Shown here: piece after piece, positions 8,435 through 16,676 of the stretch
How positions within the stretch are numbered: the first letter of the stretch is position 1
How the letters are laid out: each line of letters begins with the position of its first letter
Source of the DNA: Pseudomonadota bacterium
GTDB lineage: Bacteria > Pseudomonadota > Gammaproteobacteria > Steroidobacterales > JBCBZW01
NCBI GenBank assembly: GCA_039193195.1
Contig: JBCCWS010000052.1
Location: forward strand, 1 to 41,836
DNA length: 41,836 bases
Direction: 5' to 3'
Program-made: the position numbers and the translations under genes
The notes under the pieces: model-generated
What the model was told of the DNA's origin: nothing
Database searches by the model: none
Seen by the model: the letters and a program-made list of their open reading frames with translations, nothing else

Positions 8435-8850
8435 GACGGCGCTACCGGGCAGACTTGGAGCTACTATCGCTGCGCACACTTCGCAGCCCACAAGCGAGGA
8501 GCAGCGCACGGGCGAGAGCTTACCTTCCCTAGGCACCAGTCGGCGGCGAGGCGGCGCAACCAGCTGGCGCTCACGGCAGCGAACTAGTCCTTCGCTTTGC
8601 CGCCATGGCGGTGCTAGCCCTCACGGCATCGAAAGCCATCGCCCGCGTTGCGCGCCTAGCCCGCTGAGCGAGCACCTGGCGACGCCTCGAGATGCTCACC
8701 GTATACCGCTGCGAAGGCGGCCCTCCCGAAACCCGCTTCAGCGGATGAAACCCCCGTCTGGGCAACTAACGGCGCCCCTGGCACGTGGTTGTTCTCGCGC
8801 GGATGCTGAGGTGAGAGGGCCACTGACGAGGCGGCGTGGCCATCTGTGCC
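8435..8850. other. 416-bp gap between convergent genes, nothing recognisable
   Basis: This lies between the 3' ends of the small exported protein gene and the large FG-GAP gene. Open frames here are short, lack ribosome sites and give low-complexity Arg/Ser-rich products typical of non-coding GC-rich DNA. I see no strong hairpin with a T-run and no RNA gene. Confidence 0.5.
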
Positions 8851-11800
8851 TTACTCGAGGGCGATCAACACCTCATCGATGCGGACTATTGCGTCCTCGT
8901 CGGCGAAGGTCTTCTCGTTGTGGAAACCGCCGACGGCAAGGGTGTGCTCGCCCGCCGCGAGGGACACTGTGGCGCTGAAGGTCTGCCAGCCCGTACTGAG
9001 ATTGGGACTGTCGTCATCGTCCGGTCCCGCCAACTCATCGATCACCTCGCCGCCATCGCGCCCGATCAAAGCGCCATCGATGGAGGCGAGCACCTGGGCG
9101 AACTCGTCGCTCTCGTGCTGCCCGCTCAGCACCAGCTCGTAGCGCAGGGACAGGGTCACGGTCGATGCCTCGGAAAGACTGAAGCTTCGCGACCATGCAC
9201 CGGACATGCCGCTGATGTCGTCATCGTCGATACCGCCGGTGGTCACCGACAGGCCGCCACCCTCAAAGCCGCCGCCACTCTCGTAAGCACCATTCGCATA
9301 GGCGGGGGCGCTGGTGTTACGGAAGGCATCGTCGGCGTAGGCAAACCCGTCACTGTCGTCGTCGAAACGCGCATCGACGATCACCGGCACGATGGTCAGG
9401 CTCACGTCATCGTAGCGAACGCGGGAGACCTCGTCGTCCACGGTCTTCTTGCTGTGGAAACTACCAAGCGTTAGCACGTGCTCGCCAGCAGGCAGCGACA
9501 CCGTGGCGCTAAAGACCTGCCAACCCGTGCTGACGACGCCGTCGTCGGGGCTGCCGTTGACGCCCACGAGCTCCGCTATCGCATCGCTGCCCCCGGTGCC
9601 GAGAAGCACCCCGTCGATCGATGCCAAGGCCTGCACCACCTCATCGGACTCATGCGAGGCCGCGTGGTCGAGCTCGTAGCGCAGCGTGAGGGAGACCAGG
9701 GCTGGCTCCACCAGGGTGAAGGCACGGGTCCAAGCGCCGGACATACCGGTGATGTCGTCGTCGTCGACGCCACCTGTCAAGACCTCGAGGCCACCGCCCT
9801 CGAACCCCTTGTCGTTGCCGTAGCTACCGTCCGCGTAGATCGGCTCGTCGGTGCCGCGGAAGGCATCGTCGATGTAGGTAAAGCCGTCACTGTCCTGGTC
9901 GAAGCTCGTCTCGATCAGCACCTCATCGTCCAGCACACGCCAGGGGAAGGTCACCTCATCCCTGCCATCTCGCGTATCGACCACCGACGCGGTCACGGTG
10001 AACTCACCAACGGTGATGGGCGTGCCGCTGATCAGTCCCGTGGCCGGATCGATGGTGAGGCCGTCGGGCAGCCCGGCAGCAGCGAAGGTCAGCTCGTCGC
10101 CGTTGCCGTCACTTGCGATGAGCTGCAGCGAGGTCGGCTCGTCCACCACCGTGCGCTGGTCGGGGGGCTGTTCCAGCATCGGTGGGACGTTGGGTTCGAG
10201 TGCCACGTCCCAGGAAAAGGTGACTGCAGCGCTGGCACCGCCTGGGTCCGTCGCGGTGGCGCTGACCGTCAGTGTTTGCTCGGGCGTGGGCCTGCCGGAG
10301 ATCAGCCCGGTCGCGGGATCGAGAGTCAGTCCATCGGGTAGGGGTGCTGCCGCGTAGGTCAGGGCATCGCCATCGACATCCTCGCCCTGCAATTGCAATG
10401 CGACCTCCGCATCCACGAAGTCCGTCTGCGGCCCCGGATCCATGAGCGTCGGTGGCACGTTGTCGGCAAGGTCGGCCACTGCCCAAGTGAAGGACACCTC
10501 GCCCATACCTCCGTAACGATTACTGGCCATCACGGTGACTGGATACACCCCAGGCGTGGAGACGCGCCCGCCGATCACCCCGGTCACAGGGTTGATACCC
10601 GTAATCGGCGGCAGGCCTGTTGCGGTGAACGTGAACGGCCCCTGCTCCGTGTTGGCAACAGCGATGGCTACACTGACGCGATCGCCCACCCCGTTTCGTT
10701 GATCGCCGGGATTGAGGAGCTCGGGTGCGCCCAGGGGGTCGATGCACTCCACCACCAGCGCGCTGATGGCGTTGTCGTCGCCGCCGGCGAGTACCGTGTC
10801 CTCGGTGACGATGAGATCTGCTCCCAAGGAGACGTCGTTGCCGCGGAACAGCAGCACCCGCAGGCCCGCAGGCACGGCGATCGCGCTGATGCGATTGTTT
10901 TGGTCCTCAGGCAGGGATTCGTAGACGGCCACCGGCAATGTGCCTAGGGAATCGGCAAAGTTGGTGTCGTCGAACAACTCCACGGCCGAGCCAGCGCAAG
11001 CGCCAACCACTGGATTTGGAAACGGGTTGTCGTACACCGCCACCTTGAGCGTGGAGGGCTGAAGGCCCGGCCGACCGTAGGTAAGGTAGGCCTCACCGGC
11101 ATCGTCAGAGTCGCGACCGTTGCCCTCACCGTCGGCCTGCCAGGCGCCGGTCACGACGTCATCGTAGCCGTCGCCGTCGATGTCACCCGCGGTGCTGAGG
11201 GCACGGCCCTGGCGCCCACCGGCATCCTCGCCGGTAATCACAGCCCCGGAGCTGCCGTCGGCAGCGAACTCCGGTCGCAGCGTGTCGAGCACGAACACGG
11301 GCGGGAAGATGGCCCGCCCTAGGATCAGGTAGGCTTCACCGACATCGGAGGTGTTGTTGCCGCCTCCCCCTTCCTCACCACGAAAGGACCCAACGATGAT
11401 GTCATCGAAGGCATCTCCGTTGACGTTGCCCGCCGTGCTCACGGAGGCCAAGCGGTCACCCGCGTCGCTACCCGGCACGATGAACCCGCGACTGCCGTCA
11501 CCGCCATTGGCTGGGAACAGGGAACGCAGATCGAAGGCGGGGCCACGCACCGTGCGCGGCGTGCCGAAGATAGCATACACCGCACCCGACTCGATCAGGC
11601 CGAAGGGTTCCGCTCGGTAAGCGCCCATCAGCACGTCATCGAAGCCATCGCCGTTGATGTCCCCAGCCCCATGGACCAGGCCGAGGCGATCGCCGGGCGT
11701 TGCCCCGACCACCACGAAGCCTTGGCTACCATTGCCGCCGTTGCTAGGCAGAAGCGATGCCAGCTCCAAGATGCTGGGGAACGGATCGCTGCGGCCGTAA

Positions 11801-12750
11801 ATCACGTACACCTCGCCGGACACCCCTCGCCCGCCGGAAAGCGCGCCAAGCACCAGGTCGTCGATGCCGTCGCCGTCTACGTCGCCCGCTTCGGCCACCA
11901 CCCCCATGCGATCGAGGTTCTTCACCCCGCGCACGACGAAGCCCTCGCTGCCGTCGCCCTCGTTCACCAAGGCCTCGACTTCGATCTCGGCAGGGAAACC
12001 GCCATCAGGTCGGCCGAAGATCACGTAGGCCTCACCCGGACCGTCGCCAGGCGTCGGGTCGTCGTAAATGTAGGTGTCGACCAGGGCACCCACGACGAGA
12101 TCCGCCAGGCCATCCCCATTGAGATCGCCCGCCCGGCTTACCGACCGACCCAGCTCATCCTGTCGCCGGAATCCGCGGATGACGAAACCCTGGCTGCCAT
12201 CGCCGCCGTTCTGCGCGAGCAGGGCGCCGACGCTGAAGTTATTGGGTAGGCCGCCAGGGCGACCGTAGATCACGTAGGCCTCGCCCGCGTCGTAGGGGAG
12301 GTCGTTGATCTCCGTGCGACCTGAGTAGATGGAGCCGACGATGAGATCGTCTACCCCGTCGCCGTTGACGTCACCGATGAAGTCAGCCGAACGGCCGAAG
12401 CGGTCGCGGGTGCGTTCATCATCGGGGTGGAGCGCGATGCCGAGAGTGCCGTCCCCGCCCAGCAGGTCCCCCAAGCGGAAATCGGGGTCGATGGGCTGAC
12501 CGCCGTAGACGACGTAGACACGACCGTCCGAGCGAGCCTCCGTCTTCCACGCGGCGATGACCAGGTCGTCTACGCCGTCGGCGTTGAAGTCGCCGTCACC
12601 GCCGACGAAGATGCCGACGTTGCGATCGGTTTCATCGCCGAGAAACTTGACCCCATCCACGTCCGCTGCGGGCAGCGGCTGGACCATGACACTTACCAAT
12701 GCGATAGCCAGGAGTTGGACGTACCTTCCCCGTGGCGCTTCCCTGCGCAT
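8851..12750 (-). CDS. Large exported FG-GAP beta-propeller protein with crystallin-like, Ig-like and duplicated C-terminal domains
   Basis: This 1299-residue protein has an N-terminal signal peptide (LLAIALVSVMVQPLPAA). About residues 40-570 carry some seven FG-GAP repeats, each with a Ca-binding D-x-N-x-D-G-x-D-D loop (for example GDVNGDGVDDLIVG), building an integrin-alpha-like propeller. About 590-672 looks like a beta-gamma-crystallin domain (VELFDDTNF, RISAIAVPAGLRVLLF). About 680-940 holds three putative Ig-like (He_PIG) domains with the LPDGLTLDPATGLISG signature. About 945-1299 is two tandem copies of a module of roughly 177 residues that I do not recognise. It is probably a secreted or surface, Ca-binding adhesion or matrix protein. 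The ATG at 12750 has AAGGGGGG about 5 bases upstream. No C-terminal anchor or sorting tail is visible. Confidence 0.85.
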   Translation of the reverse strand: MRREAPRGRYVQLLAIALVSVMVQPLPAADVDGVKFLGDETDRNVGIFVGGDGDFNADGVDDLVIAAWKTEARSDGRVYVVYGGQPIDPDFRLGDLLGGDGTLGIALHPDDERTRDRFGRSADFIGDVNGDGVDDLIVGSIYSGRTEINDLPYDAGEAYVIYGRPGGLPNNFSVGALLAQNGGDGSQGFVIRGFRRQDELGRSVSRAGDLNGDGLADLVVGALVDTYIYDDPTPGDGPGEAYVIFGRPDGGFPAEIEVEALVNEGDGSEGFVVRGVKNLDRMGVVAEAGDVDGDGIDDLVLGALSGGRGVSGEVYVIYGRSDPFPSILELASLLPSNGGNGSQGFVVVGATPGDRLGLVHGAGDINGDGFDDVLMGAYRAEPFGLIESGAVYAIFGTPRTVRGPAFDLRSLFPANGGDGSRGFIVPGSDAGDRLASVSTAGNVNGDAFDDIIVGSFRGEEGGGGNNTSDVGEAYLILGRAIFPPVFVLDTLRPEFAADGSSGAVITGEDAGGRQGRALSTAGDIDGDGYDDVVTGAWQADGEGNGRDSDDAGEAYLTYGRPGLQPSTLKVAVYDNPFPNPVVGACAGSAVELFDDTNFADSLGTLPVAVYESLPEDQNNRISAIAVPAGLRVLLFRGNDVSLGADLIVTEDTVLAGGDDNAISALVVECIDPLGAPELLNPGDQRNGVGDRVSVAIAVANTEQGPFTFTATGLPPITGINPVTGVIGGRVSTPGVYPVTVMASNRYGGMGEVSFTWAVADLADNVPPTLMDPGPQTDFVDAEVALQLQGEDVDGDALTYAAAPLPDGLTLDPATGLISGRPTPEQTLTVSATATDPGGASAAVTFSWDVALEPNVPPMLEQPPDQRTVVDEPTSLQLIASDGNGDELTFAAAGLPDGLTIDPATGLISGTPITVGEFTVTASVVDTRDGRDEVTFPWRVLDDEVLIETSFDQDSDGFTYIDDAFRGTDEPIYADGSYGNDKGFEGGGLEVLTGGVDDDDITGMSGAWTRAFTLVEPALVSLTLRYELDHAASHESDEVVQALASIDGVLLGTGGSDAIAELVGVNGSPDDGVVSTGWQVFSATVSLPAGEHVLTLGSFHSKKTVDDEVSRVRYDDVSLTIVPVIVDARFDDDSDGFAYADDAFRNTSAPAYANGAYESGGGFEGGGLSVTTGGIDDDDISGMSGAWSRSFSLSEASTVTLSLRYELVLSGQHESDEFAQVLASIDGALIGRDGGEVIDELAGPDDDDSPNLSTGWQTFSATVSLAAGEHTLAVGGFHNEKTFADEDAIVRIDEVLIALE
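8860..9930 (-). repeat. Tandem duplication of about 530 bp encoding two C-terminal modules
   Basis: The last part of the FG-GAP gene encodes the same module twice. Shared landmarks are a DxDSDGF start, an FEGGGL stretch, DDDDI(T/S)GMSGAW, HESDE, STGWQ(V/T)FSATVSL and AGEH. The copies begin near 9925 and near 9385 and have diverged clearly at the nucleotide level. Confidence 0.7.
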
Positions 12751-12970
12751 GTCGCCCCCCTTGAGCGTGCTGGCGATCCTCTCCCTGAGTGAGCGACGCG
12801 GAGCAAGCTAAGGTAGGACCCCGATGTCGCTTTACGAAGACAGCGTAGTGCAATTCGCGTCTTCGTTCAACGACAACTCAAGCCTATGGAATTCTTAGGC
12901 CGACCCGCGTGTGACGCACCTGCCGTGCGATAGGGGCACAGCGTCAGGCACGCATCCGCCCCTCTCGGTC

Positions 12971-12993
12971 GCGGCGTCGGAGGACAACGCCGC
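12971..12993 (-). terminator. Hairpin downstream of the PilZ-like gene
   Basis: GCGGCGT at 12971-12977 pairs perfectly with ACGCCGC at 12987-12993 over a 9-base loop, 8 bp past the stop at 13002. No T-run follows, so terminator function is uncertain. Confidence 0.3.
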
Positions 12994-13001
12994 TCGGACT
13001 G

Positions 13002-13478
13002 TCACAACAGTGTCAGGCGGTCCGTCTTATTCAAGCTGATCACCTTGTCGAACGGCACGCTGGCCTCCTCCCGGTGACCGATCGCCGGCAAGGTGGCGAT
13101 CGCGCTTAGCAGCACATCCAGCTGTCGTTCCGAAACATCGAGAAACGTGAAAACGATGCCCTCGCGATCCGCGTACTTGCGGATTCGCTGGAAGGCGACT
13201 TTCACGTACTCCAGCTCCACATCCGGCCCACTGGCCGAGGATAGCGTCAGCCTGATGAACGTGCCGCGACCATCGTCAGGGAACAGGTTTGCCAAGTCCT
13301 TCTCATCCAAGCACTCGCCAAGGTAGAGGCAGCCACCGCGAACGTTTAGGACGATGTAGCCGCACTTGACGGGATGCCAAGCGTAAGGGTTCGCCGTGTC
13401 GGCGATGACCTCGCATTTAGCGATCACCCGTTGGCCACTCAGTTGACGTTTGTCGGACGTCCGATTAACCGTTGCCAT
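13002..13478 (-). CDS. Small cytoplasmic protein, divergent PilZ-like domain possible
   Basis: This 158-residue protein has no signal peptide or membrane helix. It has an Arg-rich start (NRTSDKRQLSGQRVIAKCEV) followed by an NVRGGCLYLGE turn and a beta-rich middle. This loosely matches PilZ c-di-GMP receptors, which carry RxxxR then (D/N)xSxxG; here the Arg spacing is not canonical and Ser is Arg. A role as c-di-GMP effector would fit a genome with a GGDEF cyclase, but nothing local proves it. Otherwise hypothetical. It is monocistronic, with 267 bp of featureless sequence upstream. Confidence 0.5.
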   Translation of the reverse strand: MATVNRTSDKRQLSGQRVIAKCEVIADTANPYAWHPVKCGYIVLNVRGGCLYLGECLDEKDLANLFPDDGRGTFIRLTLSSASGPDVELEYVKVAFQRIRKYADREGIVFTFLDVSERQLDVLLSAIATLPAIGHREEASVPFDKVISLNKTDRLTLL

Positions 13479-13745
13479 GACTGCCCAGGCCTCGCGATCT
13501 TCCTCCCGCGCACGCGGTGTGCGTCGCCGCTCCCGCGTAAGTGGTGGGAGGGCGTGTTCGGATGAGCCGACGCTGTCGCCGCTCGCCCCCTTCTCGTGCT
13601 TATCGTCAATTGACGCGGGAACTTCAGCGACCGGAGGGCGTAGCTATGACACCGTTCACACTCGAACCCTCTGAGGGCGTCGTGCGGCGCGAGCCAAACT
13701 GCGACGGGGGCGGCAGCGGCAAGCGGCCGAGCCCCAGGGTTCTCC

Positions 13746-15197
13746 CTAGCGCCTCACCCACGCATCCGCCTCTATCTCGACCTTGTAACCGATCCCCACC
13801 AAGCGTGCCTCCACCAAGGTGTTGGCTGGGCAGATACTTCCGAAGCGCAGGCCGTGGGCACGCGCTACGGGCTCCCAGTCGGCGATATCGTTGACGAACA
13901 CCCGCGTGCGCACGACGTCCTCCAGGCGTCCCCCTAGGGCGCTGATCGCTGCCTCGATCTTGTCGATGACAAAGTGCGTCTGAGCCGCCGGATCACCGCC
14001 GCCAATGAGGCGCTCGCCGTGCGTCGCTGTGGTGCCCGAGACGCTAATCTGAGCGCCCTCCCGCACGGCACGGCAGTAGCCGGCCAGGGGCTCCCACGGG
14101 GTACCGCTGAAGACCCTCACGCGACCATCCTCGCCGCGCCTGGGAGCAATCGACGGCGGGATGGTGTTGAAATGATCGCTCAGGTCACCCGCAGCGGTAA
14201 GATAAGGAGCCTTACGGTACTCATCGCCACAGTCCCCAGGCACGGGGTCTAGGGTCGCCAGCACGCTGTCCATCACGGCGTGGTCTTGGGCATCGAGACT
14301 GCAGCGGAAAATGGCTAAGTTCTCCTCCACGTGGCTCTTACCATTCAAGCGCGCGCCCATGATCACACCGCCCACAGCGGGTTGGTCAAGCATGTAGCGA
14401 CTCGCCACCACGGGCATGCTCACACCATGTCGGCGGGCGACCTGCGCCACGGCGCTCAGCACGCGCTGAAATGGCGCCCAGCCGCCCACCGCATCGATGA
14501 AGCGTTTGTACTTCATCTGCGACCAAGTGCTTAGCGATTGTGGCTCCGGAGCGTCAACCCACGCTTCGCTGAGCAGGCCTCCGGCGAGCGTGCCGTAGGC
14601 CAACAGCTTGACCCCGAACTCCTCACACAAGGCGGTCATGGAACCGCCAGCCCGACGATCTAGCAAGGAGTAGCTGAGCTGGTTGCTCACGATGGGGATG
14701 CCACTGCTCAGGGCGATGCGCAGATGGGCCGTATCGAAGTTGGTCACCCCAAGGTGGCGGATCAGACCCTCTGCGCGCAGCTCGTCCAGGAAGAAGAGCG
14801 CGTCGAGCCACGACGGATCTGGGTAGTGCCAGGCGTGAAACTGCAGCAGATCCACGCGCTCGCCTTGCATACGCTGCAATGCGCGATCTACCGCCTCGCG
14901 CACGGCATTCCGCGACACCGGCCCGGGGGCGGGAACCCATTTGGTGAGCAGCTGCGCCTCGCCGCCACGGGCATGCTGGCGGCGGAAGGTGCCGGCGATC
15001 ACCTCAGCGGAGCCGTAGTGATCCGCCATGTCGAAGGTTGTGAAGCCAGCCTCCACGTACGGCGCCATCGCCTGTGCCGTTGCGACCGCATCAAGCGCGA
15101 CCGCCCGCTCGCTGTCAGCAATCTGCCACAGGCCGTTCAGCACCCGGGCAATCCTCAATCCGGGCGCCAGCTGAATCGTCTCGACGAGTCCTGTCAT
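13746..15197 (-). CDS. Aldo/keto reductase fused to a Rid (YjgF/YER057c/UK114) domain
   Basis: This 483-residue protein has two enzymes in one chain. Residues 1 to about 320 are an aldo/keto reductase with the full catalytic tetrad: D56 and Y61 in FDMADHYG, K86 in LLTKWV and H121 in LLQFHAW. These enzymes reduce carbonyls with NAD(P)H. About 359-483 is a Rid-family domain (SVSGTTA, VVRTRVFVNDIADWEPV, YKVEIEADAWV). In RidA the catalytic Arg lies in PARSxVEV; here the motif is P457-A-N459-TLVEA, so that Arg is missing and ordinary enamine/imine deaminase activity is doubtful. The start is set by AAAGGAA five bases before the ATG. It is the last gene of a three-gene operon, 12 bp after the permease, which suggests work on an imported amino acid or its carbonyl product. 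Confidence 0.88.
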   Translation of the reverse strand: MTGLVETIQLAPGLRIARVLNGLWQIADSERAVALDAVATAQAMAPYVEAGFTTFDMADHYGSAEVIAGTFRRQHARGGEAQLLTKWVPAPGPVSRNAVREAVDRALQRMQGERVDLLQFHAWHYPDPSWLDALFFLDELRAEGLIRHLGVTNFDTAHLRIALSSGIPIVSNQLSYSLLDRRAGGSMTALCEEFGVKLLAYGTLAGGLLSEAWVDAPEPQSLSTWSQMKYKRFIDAVGGWAPFQRVLSAVAQVARRHGVSMPVVASRYMLDQPAVGGVIMGARLNGKSHVEENLAIFRCSLDAQDHAVMDSVLATLDPVPGDCGDEYRKAPYLTAAGDLSDHFNTIPPSIAPRRGEDGRVRVFSGTPWEPLAGYCRAVREGAQISVSGTTATHGERLIGGGDPAAQTHFVIDKIEAAISALGGRLEDVVRTRVFVNDIADWEPVARAHGLRFGSICPANTLVEARLVGIGYKVEIEADAWVRR

Positions 15198-15209
15198 TGC
15201 AGTTCCTTT

Positions 15210-16676
15210 CTACCCCTGCGGCAACTCGGTAAACCGGGCCTGCCAAGGTTCACCCCGGCGCACGCAGCGCTGCCGCGCCAAGGCGTAGCTAGCGGTACCT
15301 AACCCCATCACCAACAGCCACACCCAGGTGGAGCGGAAGTACCACGCTTCCGCGTCAGCGGTGAGGTCCTTGGCGATGTGAATGACGAGAAATGCGCCTA
15401 GGAGCGCGACGCCGGCGACGCCGACGATCCGTTGCACGGTGCGATTCGGCAACGCCACCACTTCGGCTGCCAGGGAGGGATTGACGTGCGGCAGGGTGAG
15501 CAGCGTCACACACATGAGCAGGAAGTTCACCAACATCGCAGTGACCATGATGTCGATGCCGAGAAAGAAGTCCCCCGCAAAATGGCTGCCGAGCGCACCG
15601 ATGCTCGCCATCAACCCGCTGACGACGAGGGCCCGATGCGGGGTATGCAGGCGATCGTGCACGCGGGCGACGGCGCGCGGGAAGATCCCATCCTCTGCCC
15701 AAGCGAACACCAACCTGGAAACGGACAGCAACATGGCGGGCAAGTCGTTGATCAAGGCCACCGCGGCACCGGTGAGAATCGCCACGCCGAGGCCTGCGGG
15801 CAGCAGGTAGGCGAGCAACCCTGGCGCGGAGATGTCCTTGGTCGCAGCCTCCTCAGCCACGAACCACCAGGGCACTGCGTGGTACACGGCCGCGGTGAAT
15901 GCAAAGTAGAAGGCCCCCACGACGGTGATCGTCAGCAGGATGGCGAGGGGCAGGGTGCGCGCTGGCGCACGAGCTTCCCCTCCCGCCTGGGCGATGGCAT
16001 CGAAGCCGATGAAGCTCGAGAACATCAGCGCCGCGGCGGACAGAAACACGGGCCATCGCCAATCGGCAGACGGTGCGCCACCTACGGTGCGCGCTTCCTG
16101 CGCCAGCACTGCGGCAGCAAAATCCCCGTGGTCGAAGCTCACTCCGGCCACGATCACGATCGCCCCGAGGACAAACATCAGGCCCATCATGCCAATCAGC
16201 GTGCGCGAGTAAGCGCGCAGGCCGAGCACGTTGATCGTCACGAATCCCCAGATCAACACCAACGCCAACCCCACCCGGACCGGCCCGACCTCGAGCGCTG
16301 CGGCAAGCGCGCCAGCGCCACTGGCCACGGCGATATCACGCAGGAACGGCACGATGACGTAGGCGATTACGCCAATCACGATCGAAAGGCCAAACCACTG
16401 GGAGAAGCTGGCGATGAAGCCGAGATACGGATTGAGGCCGCGGCTGGCGTAAAGGTAGCTGCCACCTGCGCGCGGCATGGCCGAGGCGAGGGCGCCGTAT
16501 GCCAGGGCTGCGACAAGGGCGGGCGCGGCCGCCAGCATGAAGGCAGGAAGGACGTAAGGTCCGATGCCCGGCACGCTACGATGCACCATGAAGGGCACCA
16601 CATTGATCGAGGCGCCGAGCATCGCGCAGATGCCCGTAGCCGTCAAACCGAGCAGGCCTAGGCGCCGTTCGAGCAC
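15210..16676 (-). CDS. APC-superfamily amino acid permease
   Basis: This 488-residue inner-membrane protein has about 12 hydrophobic helices. The first carries the APC signature in variant form (GLTATGICAMLGASINVVPF) and the next region has the usual PRAGGSYLYASRGLNPYLGF. SSFIGFDAIAQAGGEARAPARTLPLAI is the conserved TM6/loop region. It should import an amino acid or related amine by proton symport or exchange. Its first 19 bp overlap the end of the S9 peptidase gene and its stop lies 12 bp before the AKR-Rid gene, so translation is probably coupled and the substrate is probably a peptidase product. Confidence 0.9.
   Translation of the reverse strand: MLERRLGLLGLTATGICAMLGASINVVPFMVHRSVPGIGPYVLPAFMLAAAPALVAALAYGALASAMPRAGGSYLYASRGLNPYLGFIASFSQWFGLSIVIGVIAYVIVPFLRDIAVASGAGALAAALEVGPVRVGLALVLIWGFVTINVLGLRAYSRTLIGMMGLMFVLGAIVIVAGVSFDHGDFAAAVLAQEARTVGGAPSADWRWPVFLSAAALMFSSFIGFDAIAQAGGEARAPARTLPLAILLTITVVGAFYFAFTAAVYHAVPWWFVAEEAATKDISAPGLLAYLLPAGLGVAILTGAAVALINDLPAMLLSVSRLVFAWAEDGIFPRAVARVHDRLHTPHRALVVSGLMASIGALGSHFAGDFFLGIDIMVTAMLVNFLLMCVTLLTLPHVNPSLAAEVVALPNRTVQRIVGVAGVALLGAFLVIHIAKDLTADAEAWYFRSTWVWLLVMGLGTASYALARQRCVRRGEPWQARFTELPQG

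Noticed and set aside
8776-8792. TGGCACG on the plus strand as another sigma-54 promoter
   Set aside because: There is no GC dinucleotide at the required ten-base spacing.
15432-16661. 409-codon open frame on the plus strand opposite the permease
   Set aside because: It is antisense to a clear membrane transporter and gives a His/Arg/Gly-rich product with no ribosome site; a GC-rich shadow frame.
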